Shown here: positions 1 through 8,511 of the stretch, piece after piece
Layout of the letters: each line of letters begins with the position of its first letter
Position numbering within the stretch: position 1 is the stretch's first letter
Assembly: GCF_022803015.1 (NCBI RefSeq)
Contig: NZ_JAFKON010000002.1
Location: 248,001-312,000 of the forward strand
Source of the DNA: Arthrobacter humicola
GTDB taxonomy: Bacteria; Actinomycetota; Actinomycetes; Actinomycetales; Micrococcaceae
DNA length: 64,000 nt
Reading direction: 5' to 3'
The notes under the pieces: model-generated
Database searches by the model: none
What the model saw: only the letters and a program-made list of their open reading frames with translations
Told to the model about the DNA's origin: nothing
Made by a program: the position numbers and the translations under genes

Positions 1-1037
1 CTGGCTGCGGCAGCGCCGGCTGCCAGGCCGGCGGCTGCACCTGCACCGGCGGCGCCCACGACGGGCAGCGCGGACGTCGCCGACGTCGACTTGTCCTCCG
101 CGGCGCTGGAGCCAATGACGCTGGTGGCCGCTGTGGGGACGTCGACGGGGGCCGTGATGGGCCCGGTGGCTGCCTCGAAAAGCAGCATGCCCGGTACGGC
201 TGCGTGTGCGGCGGCGATATCACCGTTGCGGATGGCCTCGGCCGCCTCGGACAGCTTGATGGCGTCGGCCGGGCGGTTCTTCGGATCCTTGGCCAGCATG
301 GACATCAGCAGGGCGCGGACGGGCCTGGGCAGTGTGTCCGGCAGCGGCGGAGGCGCGTCGTTGACCTGGGCCAGCGCGATGGCGATCTGGGATTCCCCGG
401 AGAACGGCCGGTGGCCCGTGAGGCACTCGTAGCCGATCACGCCGAGGGAGTAGATGTCCGAGGCTCCAGTGGCAGTCTGCCCCGTGGCCTGTTCGGGTGC
501 CAGGTACTGGGCGGTGCCCATCACCTGGCCGGTCTGGGTCAGCGGAACCTGGTCGGCCAGGCGGGCGATGCCGAAGTCGGTGACCTTGACGCGGCCGTCG
601 GGGGTGATGAGCAGGTTCCCCGGCTTGACGTCGCGGTGCACGAGGCCCTGCGCGTGCGCGACGGCCAGGGCCCGCGCCGTCTGCGCGATCATCGAAAGCG
701 TGCGGTCCGGGGACAGCACCTGTTCGTGCTCGATGATGCTGCTCAGCGGCTGCCCCGGAACCAGTTCCATGACCAGGTAGGCGGAACCCTCTTCCTCGCC
801 GTAATCGAAGACGTTGGCGATGCCCACGTGGTTCAGCAGGGCGGTATGGCGTGCCTCGGCGCGGAAGCGCTGCAGGAATCCGGGGTCGCCCGTGTATTCC
901 TCCTTGAGCACCTTGATGGCGACGATGCGGCCAAGGATCAGGTCTTTGGCTTTCCAGACTTCTCCCATGCCGCCGATCGCAATGCGCGTGGTCAGCTGGA
1001 ATCTGCCGCCGAGGGTGATTCCCGAAGTAGGCCTCAC
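1..1037 (-). CDS. pknA: PknA-like serine/threonine protein kinase (3' end outside window)
   Basis: Membrane-associated Hanks-type Ser/Thr kinase of the actinobacterial division operon, expected to phosphorylate envelope and division proteins. About 345 codons are visible and the C-terminus lies beyond the window. The N-terminal kinase domain has a glycine loop IGGMGEVW (residues 21-28), catalytic Lys42 in [14 protein letters not shown] (134-141), DFG (154-156) and an APE motif. An Ala/Pro-rich juxtamembrane stretch follows, before any transmembrane segment. The GTG start overlaps the pbpA stop as GTGA, which indicates translational coupling. The position directly after pbpA and the similarity of the first 150 residues to mycobacterial PknA favour PknA over PknB, which usually follows it. 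PASTA domains, typical of PknB, cannot be assessed here. Confidence 0.88.
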   Translation of the reverse strand, partial: MRPTSGITLGGRFQLTTRIAIGGMGEVWKAKDLILGRIVAIKVLKEEYTGDPGFLQRFRAEARHTALLNHVGIANVFDYGEEEGSAYLVMELVPGQPLSSIIEHEQVLSPDRTLSMIAQTARALAVAHAQGLVHRDVKPGNLLITPDGRVKVTDFGIARLADQVPLTQTGQVMGTAQYLAPEQATGQTATGASDIYSLGVIGYECLTGHRPFSGESQIAIALAQVNDAPPPLPDTLPRPVRALLMSMLAKDPKNRPADAIKLSEAAEAIRNGDIAAAHAAVPGMLLFEAATGPITAPVDVPTAATSVIGSSAAEDKSTSATSALPVVGAAGAGAAAGLAAGAAAA

Positions 1038-2491
1038 TTATTCAACACCGCCTCAAAAATCTTCTTCGCGTTCGGACTGGTTAGATTTGCGCCAGTGGTG
1101 ATGTCTACGCCTTCCATGACGATGGTGACGGCCACTTGCGGGTCATTTGCCGGGGCGAACCCGGTAAACCAAGAATTGTTCAGGCCGTTGCCGAGTTCTG
1201 CGGTACCGGTCTTGCCGGCCACCTGGACACCGGGCACGGCCGCACGGTGTGCGATGCCGTCGTCGACGACGCTGACCATCCACTCGTTGACCTGCCGTGC
1301 GATCTCCGGACTCGTGGCGGTGCGCAGGGCCTGGGGTTTCGGTTCGCTGATCGTCCGCAGGTCAGGGGCGCGTACGGCCTTGATCAGGTTCGGCTGCATC
1401 TGTACTCCGTCGTTGGCGATCGCCGCCGTCATGGTGTTGATCTGCAGCGGTGTGGCGCGGACGTCGCGCTGGCCGATCGAGGACTGCGCCAGCCCGGCGT
1501 CGTCCAGCGGTTCGCTCGGGAAGAAGCTTGGGGCGCTGTCCAGCTTGAGCTGGTCGCCGAAGTCCTGGCCGAAGCCGAATTTCTCCGCCTCGTCCCCGAT
1601 GGCCTTCTGCCCCAGGTCCAGTGCGATACTGGCGAACGGTGTGTTGCAGGACTGCTGCAGGGCAAACGCGAACGACGCCGTCGTGCGCGTGTAGCAGTTG
1701 CCGCCCGCGTAGTTGGGCAGCTTGTAGTCGATGCCCGGGAAGGACATCTCGGCCGGGTTGGGCAGGTCGCTGTCCTTGTTGTACTTGCCCGATTTCAGCG
1801 CCGCAGATGTGTCAATGAGCTTGAACACCGATCCCGGTGCCAGCAGCTCGCCCGTGGGTCCAGAGACGTTCTGGTTCAGGTTGATCCCGGGGACCTGGTT
1901 CAGCTCGGTGTAATTGGCCTGTTCGGCGGCCGGGTCCTGGGTGGCAATCAGGTTGGGGTCATAGGACGGTTTGGACACCATGGCCAGGACCGCGCCGGTC
2001 TTCGGGTTGGTGACCACGATGTGCCCGCGAATGCCGTCCGGGATGAGGTCGTAGGCAAGCTTCTGGAGTTTGGGGTCCAGGGTCAGCTCCACGGACGCGC
2101 CCTTGGGCTGGTTGCCGAGGAACAACTGGCCCACCCGGTCCAGGAACTGCTGGTCCGAACTGCCGGCCAGGACATCGTTCATCGACTTCTCGAGTCCGGT
2201 GAGGCCGTAGTTCTTGGAGAAGTAGCCGGTGACGCCCGCGTAGAGCTCGGGCTGGGAGTAGGTCCGCTGGAATTTGCAGCTCTCCGTGGCGGGCACGGAC
2301 TCTGCCACCGGGGTGCCGCCGACAATGATCGCACCGCGGTCGTTGCAGTAGTTCTGCAGGATGGCGCGCCTGTTCCAGGCGTTGGCCTTAAGCTCGTCGG
2401 CGCCAACCACCTGCACATAGCTGAGCGCGCCGAAGACCAGCACGAACATCGCGATGGCGGCAATCCATGAATTGCGGATGGCCTGGTTCAC
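1034..2491 (-). CDS. pbpA: Class B penicillin-binding protein PbpA (transpeptidase)
   Basis: D,D-transpeptidase that cross-links peptidoglycan and partners the SEDS polymerase encoded just upstream. The 485-residue protein has an N-terminal membrane anchor (about residues 8-30), a dimerisation region, and the three penicillin-binding motifs: SVFK (Ser221 nucleophile), SCN (Ser281) and KTG (Lys427). Length matches actinobacterial PbpA (about 490). The GTG start at 2491 was chosen because it overlaps the rodA stop as GTGA. A longer upstream reading would run into the rodA coding sequence in another frame. It belongs to the fhaA-fhaB-pstP-rodA-pbpA-pknA operon. Confidence 0.95.
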   Translation of the reverse strand: MNQAIRNSWIAAIAMFVLVFGALSYVQVVGADELKANAWNRRAILQNYCNDRGAIIVGGTPVAESVPATESCKFQRTYSQPELYAGVTGYFSKNYGLTGLEKSMNDVLAGSSDQQFLDRVGQLFLGNQPKGASVELTLDPKLQKLAYDLIPDGIRGHIVVTNPKTGAVLAMVSKPSYDPNLIATQDPAAEQANYTELNQVPGINLNQNVSGPTGELLAPGSVFKLIDTSAALKSGKYNKDSDLPNPAEMSFPGIDYKLPNYAGGNCYTRTTASFAFALQQSCNTPFASIALDLGQKAIGDEAEKFGFGQDFGDQLKLDSAPSFFPSEPLDDAGLAQSSIGQRDVRATPLQINTMTAAIANDGVQMQPNLIKAVRAPDLRTISEPKPQALRTATSPEIARQVNEWMVSVVDDGIAHRAAVPGVQVAGKTGTAELGNGLNNSWFTGFAPANDPQVAVTIVMEGVDITTGANLTSPNAKKIFEAVLNK

Positions 2492-3933
2492 AGCTGTTTC
2501 ACCGCCTCGGTGGGTGCGTCGGGACTGTTTCGGGGATCCGGCGCCGGTTTGGCAGGCAGCACGGGGAAGTTCTTGCGCGCACCGGGTTCCTGGCCGGGCG
2601 GCAGTGGCGTTGTATCCACCGGGCCGCGCGCGGAGTGCGAAATCATGAGCAGCAGACCCACAATGATCCAGTTCGCCAGGAGCGAGGACCCGCCGGCGGC
2701 GAGGAACGGCGTCGTAAGTCCGGTCAGCGGGATCAGGCGCGTCACGCCGCCGATCACCACAAAGCACTGCAGCGCGATCGCGAAGGAGAGCCCGGTGGCG
2801 AGCAGTTTGCCGAACGCGTCGCGGGTGCCCAGCGCGGCGCGGAAGCCCCGGGTGAACAGCAGCAGGTACATCAGGACGATCGCGAAGACGCCGATCAGGC
2901 CCAGTTCCTCACCAAAGGAGGCAATGATCATGTCGCTGTTGGCGAAGGGGACGAGGTTGGGCCGGCCCTGGCCGAGGCCGGTGCCGACCAGTCCGCCGTT
3001 GGCCATGCCGAACAAGCCCTCGACAATTTGAAGGCTGCCGCCGAACTGCCGGCCGTAGACCTCATCGGTGAACGCGTTGAGCCAGCCGTCGATCCGCAGG
3101 GCCACGTGCGAGAACACGCGGGCAGCGACGAAGCCGCCGACGGCAATCAACACAAGGCCGATGATCACCCAGCTGATGCGGCTCGTGGCGACGTAGATCA
3201 TGACGAGGAACAGGCCGAAGAACAGGATCGAGGATCCGAGGTCACGCTGGAAGACCAGCACGCCGATGCTCACGAGCCAGGCGGTGATCATGGGGCCCAT
3301 GTCCTTGAACCGTGGGAACTGCACCGGGCCGATCTTGCGGCCAGCCAGCAGGATCAGGTCCCGGTTCGACGACAGATAGCCGGCAAAGAAGATGGCCAGC
3401 GTGATCTTGGCGATTTCACCCGGCTGGAAGGTCATGGAACCGATCTTGATCCAGACGCTGGCACCCAGGACCTCTCCGGCGGAGATGCCGGGAACCAGCG
3501 GCAGGATGAGGAGCACGGCGCTGATGGCCAGGGAGATATAGGTGAAGCGGCGCAGGATCCGGTGGTCCTTGAGGAACCAAATGACCGCGATCGCGACCGC
3601 CATGGCCACCAGGGTCCAGCGCAGCTGGTTGTTGCCGGTGTCTTCGCCTACCCTGTCCAGCCGGTGGATCATGGCCAGGCCCAGCCCGTTAAGGGCGACC
3701 ACGAGCGGAAGTATTACCGGGTCGGCATATTTTGCGCGGAGCCGCAGCACCACATGGAAGGCGAGGGCGGCCAACGCCAGGAGTCCGGACTGAAACCAGA
3801 AGTCGGTGTCGAACGCTTTTTGCCGGTCCACGCCCACGAGCGCCTGGGCACCAATCCCTACGGCGAGGGCGAGGACCAGGAGGACCAGCTCCACGTTTCG
3901 TCGTGGCCTGGGCACGGGGTCGATGGGTGTCAT
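2488..3933 (-). CDS. rodA: SEDS family peptidoglycan polymerase RodA/FtsW
   Basis: Polytopic membrane glycosyltransferase that polymerises lipid II, acting with the class B PBP encoded next. The 481-residue product has about 10-12 hydrophobic segments and characteristic SEDS stretches, including GASVWIKIGSMTFQPGEIAK, QRDLGSSILFF, GLGQGRPNLVPFANSDMI and FGEELGL. The cytosolic C-terminal tail is Pro-rich. The ATG at 3933 overlaps the pstP stop (ATGA) and precedes a natural N-terminus. Longer in-frame starts would sit inside pstP. Gene order matches the Mycobacterium pstP-rodA-pbpA arrangement, so RodA is preferred over FtsW. Confidence 0.94.
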   Translation of the reverse strand: MTPIDPVPRPRRNVELVLLVLALAVGIGAQALVGVDRQKAFDTDFWFQSGLLALAALAFHVVLRLRAKYADPVILPLVVALNGLGLAMIHRLDRVGEDTGNNQLRWTLVAMAVAIAVIWFLKDHRILRRFTYISLAISAVLLILPLVPGISAGEVLGASVWIKIGSMTFQPGEIAKITLAIFFAGYLSSNRDLILLAGRKIGPVQFPRFKDMGPMITAWLVSIGVLVFQRDLGSSILFFGLFLVMIYVATSRISWVIIGLVLIAVGGFVAARVFSHVALRIDGWLNAFTDEVYGRQFGGSLQIVEGLFGMANGGLVGTGLGQGRPNLVPFANSDMIIASFGEELGLIGVFAIVLMYLLLFTRGFRAALGTRDAFGKLLATGLSFAIALQCFVVIGGVTRLIPLTGLTTPFLAAGGSSLLANWIIVGLLLMISHSARGPVDTTPLPPGQEPGARKNFPVLPAKPAPDPRNSPDAPTEAVKQL

Positions 3934-5732
3934 TTGGCCCCCTCGCAATTCGTAGTCGGGGTGGCGGATGGCGACGGCTTGGCCGCTCCAGGGGAGGCTG
4001 TGGCACTTGGCGACGCCGTGGAGCCCGGCTTGGCCGTGCTGCCGGGGGAGGGGGTGGCACCGGCGGCCGTCGCTGCGGGGGACGGGGTGAGGCATTCATC
4101 GGCCGGGGCGGTCGTGCCGGTGCGTTCCAGGTTTTTGACGATTCGCTGCGCGTCGTAGAGGTCGCGGGCGGGCACAGTCAGGCGCACCCGCTGCTGCGAA
4201 AATTCGGGAAGGTCGGACATCTTGATATCGGTTACCGCTTCGAGAGTGGAAAGCTGGATGGGCCCGAGACGCTGGGAGACGCCGTTGAAGATGGCCACAT
4301 GCTGATCGTGTTCGCCGATGTAGTAGCGCGTCTGGGTCCAGGCGTAGCCAAGCCAGAGTCCGACGGCGAGCAGCGCGACGATCGCGGCGGCAATGGATAC
4401 GGTGAGCCACCGGCGCGGCCGTCCGGCGGGCCTGAAGTCGTCGGCCTCCTCGCGGTCCTGTTCGGACTTGTGCGTGAGGACCGTGGCCGCGCGGCGGGCC
4501 ACGGTGCGTCCGGCGATGGAAGGAATGGAACCTGATTCCGCCGCTGCGGCGGCGGCCCCGACAAGTTCGTGCGGGCGCATGGAGAGTTCTTCCCGCAGGA
4601 CTTCGGCCGAGAGATGTTCACCCAGATGCGGGTCGGTGGTGGTCTCGGGCTCCTTGCCCTCGGCAGCCTTCTGTGCGGCGGCGCCCGGCGGCTTGCCGTC
4701 GGCCGGGGACCCTGGGGCGGGGTCGGCCGGCGGCGGCCCTGAGGCTCCTGCCGCGGTGGCCAGCGCGGCGGACCCGGTGTCTTGGGCGGAGTTGTCCTTC
4801 TTTACGGACCCGCCGGGGGTTTTCGCGGCACCAACGGTGCTGCCGGCCAGGGACCCGGCCAGGGTTCCGGCCGGGGCCGCGGGCGCTGACGTCCCGGCGG
4901 CCGCTGCGGGCGCGGGCACGACGTCGACGACGGCGGTCCGGACGTCATCACGGGTCGGCTCGGCAATGTCGAGTACCACCACGGTCACGTTGTCCGGGGC
5001 GCCGGCCTCCAGCGTGAGTTCAACCAGCAGTTCGGCGCATTCGCCCAGGTCCTTCGTCTCCCGGACGGTGCGCTCCACGACGTGGCCGGCCACATAGTTC
5101 AGGCCGTCCGAGCAGAGCAGCCATCGTTCCCCGGCCTGGACAGCCAGTGTGTCAAGATCCAGCTCCGGGCTGGCATCGACGTCCCCCAGCACGCGCATGA
5201 GGACGTTCTTGTGCGGATGCGTTTCGGCCTCTTCGGGGCGGAGCCGGCCCTCATCGATGAGCCGCTGGACAAAGGTGTGGTCGACGCTGACCTGTTCGAA
5301 CTCGCCGTCACGCAGCCGGTAGGCCCGGGAGTCGCCGATGTGGGCGAAGTGGAGCTTTCCTTCGGCGAGGAGCAGGGCCGTCACCGTGGTACCCATCCCG
5401 GCAAGCTTGGGATTCATGTGGACCAGTTCGGACAGCAGGGAGTTGGCCGTCTGGATTTCGTCGGCGAGGACGGTGCCGGGGTCGCCGTCGTAGTCGTCAT
5501 GGTCCAGATGGATCATGTCCAGGACGGTCGCGGCAGAGGCGACGTCGCCGCCGGCATGGCCACCCATGCCGTCGGCAACGACGGCGAGGTGCCGGCCGAC
5601 GTAGGCGGAGTCGTCATTCTTGGCGCGTATGCGGCCGACGTCTGAGCGCGCGGCGTAGCGCATGATCAGCGGCCGCTTCGGGGCAGTTGTCTTGCCTTCG
5701 GCCCTGTCTGCGGGAAATTCCGGGGCAGCCAC
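3930..5732 (-). CDS. pstP: PP2C-family Ser/Thr protein phosphatase PstP
   Basis: Membrane-anchored PPM-type phosphatase that reverses PknA/PknB phosphorylation. The catalytic domain (about residues 25-260) shows the metal-binding motifs DGMGGHAGGD (Asp54 onward), GTTV, IGDSRAY, SDGLN and DNVTVVV. A long low-complexity Ala/Pro/Gly linker follows, then a basic segment, one transmembrane helix (about 440-463) and an extracellular domain ending in an Ala/Ser/Thr/Pro-rich tail. At 600 residues it is longer than mycobacterial PstP (about 514), mostly because of the linker and tail. The GTG start lies 2 nt after the fhaB stop. An internal start at MRYAARSDVG, near residue 24, is an alternative. Confidence 0.94.
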   Translation of the reverse strand: MAAPEFPADRAEGKTTAPKRPLIMRYAARSDVGRIRAKNDDSAYVGRHLAVVADGMGGHAGGDVASAATVLDMIHLDHDDYDGDPGTVLADEIQTANSLLSELVHMNPKLAGMGTTVTALLLAEGKLHFAHIGDSRAYRLRDGEFEQVSVDHTFVQRLIDEGRLRPEEAETHPHKNVLMRVLGDVDASPELDLDTLAVQAGERWLLCSDGLNYVAGHVVERTVRETKDLGECAELLVELTLEAGAPDNVTVVVLDIAEPTRDDVRTAVVDVVPAPAAAAGTSAPAAPAGTLAGSLAGSTVGAAKTPGGSVKKDNSAQDTGSAALATAAGASGPPPADPAPGSPADGKPPGAAAQKAAEGKEPETTTDPHLGEHLSAEVLREELSMRPHELVGAAAAAAESGSIPSIAGRTVARRAATVLTHKSEQDREEADDFRPAGRPRRWLTVSIAAAIVALLAVGLWLGYAWTQTRYYIGEHDQHVAIFNGVSQRLGPIQLSTLEAVTDIKMSDLPEFSQQRVRLTVPARDLYDAQRIVKNLERTGTTAPADECLTPSPAATAAGATPSPGSTAKPGSTASPSATASPGAAKPSPSATPTTNCEGAK

Positions 5733-5734
5733 GG

Positions 5735-6217
5735 CTACGGCCTCAATTCGATGACCGTCTTGCCGATTCTCACGGGGACGCCCAGCTCCACCGGGAGGGC
5801 CCGGGTCAGCTGCTGGTCTGCCAGATACGTGCCATTAGTGGAGCCGAGGTCCTCGATGAACCAGCGGCTGCCCTGCGGGAACAGGCGGGCATGGCGGCCC
5901 GAGGCGTAGTCGTCCTCCAGGACCAGGGTGGCTTCCTGTGCCCGGCCCAGGAGGATGGGGCTCGCCGCGAGGGCGATGGTGGTGCCCTTCAACGGTCCCT
6001 CGGTCACGATCAGCTGGCGGGCCTGCTGTTTGACGGGGGCCGGCGGCGGTTCGGCAAGGGAAGGATTCTTGCGCACCTGGCGTGCCGTGGGGGCACCGGC
6101 CGCCGCCTTGCGGCCGATCATCAGGTCGCGGCGCATGGCCGAGACAATACTGAAGATCAGCACCCACAGGAGGATGAGGAACCCGAAACGCAGGGCCGTG
6201 ATGGTCAATTCGCTCAT
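5735..6217 (-). CDS. fhaB: FHA domain protein FhaB (FipA-like)
   Basis: Small membrane-anchored phosphothreonine-binding adaptor of the kinase/cell-wall operon. The 160-residue protein has one N-terminal transmembrane helix (about 7-28), a short Pro/Ala-rich linker and a C-terminal FHA domain. That domain contains the canonical GR, SGRH and DLGSTNGTYL elements that bind phospho-Thr. Its ATG overlaps the fhaA stop as ATGA, and pstP follows after 2 nt. Length and order match mycobacterial FhaB/FipA. Confidence 0.93.
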   Translation of the reverse strand: MSELTITALRFGFLILLWVLIFSIVSAMRRDLMIGRKAAAGAPTARQVRKNPSLAEPPPAPVKQQARQLIVTEGPLKGTTIALAASPILLGRAQEATLVLEDDYASGRHARLFPQGSRWFIEDLGSTNGTYLADQQLTRALPVELGVPVRIGKTVIELRP

Positions 6218-6963
6218 GCGCGGCCGCCTGGGTGGGCGGGCAGTAGGCGGAAGATGATTTTGGTTCGTCCCATCATGATCGTGGCGCCGTCAGCAAGCTC
6301 CGAACTGCCTACGATCTTTTGGCCGTTGACGTAGCTGCCGTTCGTGGAGCCGAGATCGATCGCCTGAGCCGTGCCAGGCCCAGTCCGGATTTCCAGGTGG
6401 CGGCGCGAAACGCCGGTGTCGTCAATAAGGATGTCTGCTTCGGAGGACCGTCCGAGGACGATTGAGGGCGCGTTCAGCGAATAGCGCTGGCCGTCGATGT
6501 CCAGTACAGGCTGAAGCTGTGCAGGCTGGCGTGTCGGAGCCGCGGGTACATTGCCGTGAATACCCGGCTGAGCCGGGACGGAAGGGGCGGAGGCTTTCTC
6601 GGTCCGCGAGGTGATGTCGAAATTCCCGGCGCGGTGCTCCTCATCGCGGCGGAAACTGATCCGGACCGGGCCCTGGAGGGTGTACCCCTGGCTGCGGACA
6701 TGGTTGATGACGACGTCGCACAGCTCCTCCGCGAGCGGTGTGCCCCATTCCTGGGCGCGCTGGAAGTCATCGCTGCTGAGGAGTACGTCAAAAACGTTAG
6801 GGGCCAGGGTGCGTCCCGCGGCAATCGTGATGGCCTTGTTGTCCACCTCGGTGCGGAGGCGGCTCGCGATCTCGACAGGCTCAACCTGGGCGCGGGAACC
6901 GGTGGAGAAGACTCCGCGGACGGCCTTTTCGATGCCGCGCTCGACTTTGTCCAGCAATCCCAT
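6214..6963 (-). CDS. fhaA: FHA domain protein FhaA with N-terminal DUF3662
   Basis: First gene of the operon. It encodes a soluble phosphothreonine-binding scaffold, which in mycobacteria binds phosphorylated envelope proteins such as the MviN pseudokinase domain. The 249-residue protein has a conserved N-terminal domain starting MGLLDKVERGIEKAVRG (DUF3662), a short linker, and an FHA domain with LGRSSEADI, SRRHLE and DLGSTNGSYVNG. The ATG at 6963 is preceded on the minus strand by AGGAGAAGGACC, a strong Shine-Dalgarno. Longer in-frame starts upstream lack one and add a non-homologous extension. Confidence 0.94.
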   Translation of the reverse strand: MGLLDKVERGIEKAVRGVFSTGSRAQVEPVEIASRLRTEVDNKAITIAAGRTLAPNVFDVLLSSDDFQRAQEWGTPLAEELCDVVINHVRSQGYTLQGPVRISFRRDEEHRAGNFDITSRTEKASAPSVPAQPGIHGNVPAAPTRQPAQLQPVLDIDGQRYSLNAPSIVLGRSSEADILIDDTGVSRRHLEIRTGPGTAQAIDLGSTNGSYVNGQKIVGSSELADGATIMMGRTKIIFRLLPAHPGGRA

Positions 6964-7348
6964 GGTCCTTCTCCTTTCCTGGTGGCTGCGGGGCAGCGTT
7001 CGTTCCGGAACTCGGTTTCCAACTTTTGCGAGCCCGCGCTCAGCGGACACTCCTACATCAGATACTACTGGGCGTGTCTGGGAATGGCCTCAACGGACGC
7101 CGCCGGGGCGACGTCAAAATGAGTGCCCGCCGCGCCCTGACGTGCGCGGACACCGCCGCCGGGACGGCCGCGGCGGGGTCCCCGCGTGACGCCCGGCGGC
7201 GGGGCAAACGTGGCCGGCAAACGACCCCAATCAGGGGGCTCTGGGGCTCGATTGGTGTTTTCCGGCAGTTGTCCGTTATGCTTGATCTCGCTGCTTTTAC
7301 GAGGTTGGCGGTCCGGGAAACCGGCCCTATCCGAGTGGAAGAAGTTGC
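6964..7348. other. Intergenic region between fhaA and tRNA-Leu
   Basis: About 385 bases with no credible gene. It must carry the divergent promoters of the fhaA operon (minus) and the tRNA (plus). On the minus strand a TTGAGG (7088-7093) with a TAGTAT about 20 nt downstream is a weak promoter candidate. The spacing is long, so it is not called as a separate feature. Open frames crossing this region also run through the tRNA and look spurious. Confidence 0.4.
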
Positions 7349-7431
7349 GCGCGAGTGGCGGAACGGCAGACGCGCTGGCTTCAGGTGCCAGTGTCCGAAA
7401 GGGCGTGGGGGTTCAAATCCCCCCTCGCGCA
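7349..7431 (+). tRNA. tRNA-Leu (anticodon CAG)
   Basis: An 83-nt class II tRNA. The acceptor stem GCGCGAG (7349-7355) pairs with CTCGCGC (7424-7430), followed by discriminator A. The anticodon arm CTGGC-TTCAGGT-GCCAG places CAG at positions 34-36, so it decodes CUG. A long variable arm (GTCCGAAAGGGC region) and a T arm of GGGGG-TTCAAAT-CCCCC support leucine. The 3' CCA is not encoded. Confidence 0.96.
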
Positions 7432-7440
7432 CGCAATCGA

Positions 7441-7475
7441 AAGAACCCCGGTCTTGGACCGGGGTTCTTTTGTTT
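7441..7475 (+). terminator. Rho-independent terminator of tRNA-Leu
   Basis: Perfect 13-bp inverted repeat (left arm AAGAACCCCGGTC, right arm GACCGGGGTTCTT) around a TTG loop, followed by TTGTTT. It starts 9 nt after the tRNA 3' end. Confidence 0.93.
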
Positions 7476-7624
7476 AACCCACGCGGGAGAACCGGCGTCG
7501 GGGTTTTCCGGTTTCCCCACATTCGAAGGCTTCCTCCGGCGTGTTGCGCCGACCCGCCGGTGTGGTGCGGCGCCGGTCTGTCAAAAGTGGGGAAACTCCG
7601 CGGTGGACTACTGCTGCTGGACCG

Positions 7625-8317
7625 CTAGGCTGCCCGCAGCGCCCCGAGCCCGGCGAGAAGTGCCTCAAGTCCCAGCCGGAAAGCGACGTCGGCCGGTTTC
7701 TCATGGCCTTCCCCGGCCAGCCGCTGGACGGCGGCGGTGAAATGCGGTGTCGACGCGGCCATGGTGCCGGAATCGAAGATGTCCGCGGGTGCCGTGACGT
7801 CGTAGGCGGAGCCAAAGATGAACGATTCGATCGCGACAATGGCCGGGACAATGCGCTCCTGCGGAAAGCCTGCGCGGCTGAAACCGGCACTGACGGCCTC
7901 GTACATGGCCAGTGTCTTGGGCGCGTCGGTCACGGGCAGTACGGCAATGACGGGAATCAGCGGGGTGTGCTTGGAAAATACATCGCGGTAGCTCCAGGCC
8001 CAATCCCTCACGGCCTGTTCCCAGTCCCCGGCCTCGAAGGCGGTGACGTCCACGAACGAGGTCAAGTGGTCCTGGACGAGGACCAGCACGTCCCGTTTGG
8101 ACGAGACATGGTTGTACAGCGCCGAGGGAGCCACGTTGAGGGTCCGCGCCAGGGCAGCCATGGTGAACCCGTCGTAGCCGCTCTTGCCAATCAGCTCCAG
8201 GGCCGCCACGGTGATGCCGTGCTGGTCCAGCACGGCCGCGGCGGGCCGTCCCGCGCGGCGGCGGGGCCCGGCGGCGGGGCCGTGCGCATCGGCGGGGGCG
8301 CTGGTTGCTGCCGTCAT
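7625..8317 (-). CDS. TetR/AcrR family regulator of the putrescine module
   Basis: One-component DNA-binding regulator, 230 residues. The N-terminal helix-turn-helix lies around GFTMAALARTLNVAPSALYN, followed by a variable ligand-binding domain. A Gly/Arg/Pro-rich N-terminal leader precedes the HTH. The ATG at 8317 follows a minus-strand AAAGGG Shine-Dalgarno. Upstream in-frame codons would reach into the divergent promoter. The gene is divergent from putrescine oxidase, and the 195-bp intergenic region contains a perfect inverted repeat at 8453-8471. It probably represses puo, and perhaps itself, until a polyamine or its aldehyde product binds. The ligand is inferred from gene order only. Confidence 0.85.
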   Translation of the reverse strand: MTAATSAPADAHGPAAGPRRRAGRPAAAVLDQHGITVAALELIGKSGYDGFTMAALARTLNVAPSALYNHVSSKRDVLVLVQDHLTSFVDVTAFEAGDWEQAVRDWAWSYRDVFSKHTPLIPVIAVLPVTDAPKTLAMYEAVSAGFSRAGFPQERIVPAIVAIESFIFGSAYDVTAPADIFDSGTMAASTPHFTAAVQRLAGEGHEKPADVAFRLGLEALLAGLGALRAA

Positions 8318-8452
8318 TCCGGCCCTTTCTTCTCTGCTTGGCTTCTCGGTTTGGCTGGCGGGTTGGGGGTGAGCCCGTTCTGCCCCTACTTTACGGGCGA
8401 AATTCATTAGGCGGAGGGTCTTCCCCGAAGCGTGTGGACCGTCTATCATTCT

Positions 8453-8471
8453 AAATGAACGTCATTCATTT
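8453..8471. promoter_or_regulatory. Predicted TetR operator upstream of puo
   Basis: Perfect inverted repeat with 7-bp arms AAATGAA and TTCATTT and a 5-bp spacer CGTCA. It lies in the divergent tetR-puo intergenic region, 41 bp before the puo start. Size and position fit a TetR dimer site. A further partial half-site, AATTCATT, lies near 8401. Confidence 0.6.
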
Positions 8472-8511
8472 TGTGGTCCGCATCACTCTAGCGGCCACGG
8501 GGAGGAACATC

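Noticed and set aside
2467..4158. Long open frame on the plus strand opposite rodA
   Set aside because: It mirrors the codon structure of rodA on the other strand. Its composition (His/Gln/Asp/Gly-rich, no domain) is typical of an antisense shadow in high-GC DNA.
7026..7740. Open frames across the tRNA-Leu region
   Set aside because: They run through the tRNA and its terminator in both directions and show no domain; not genes.
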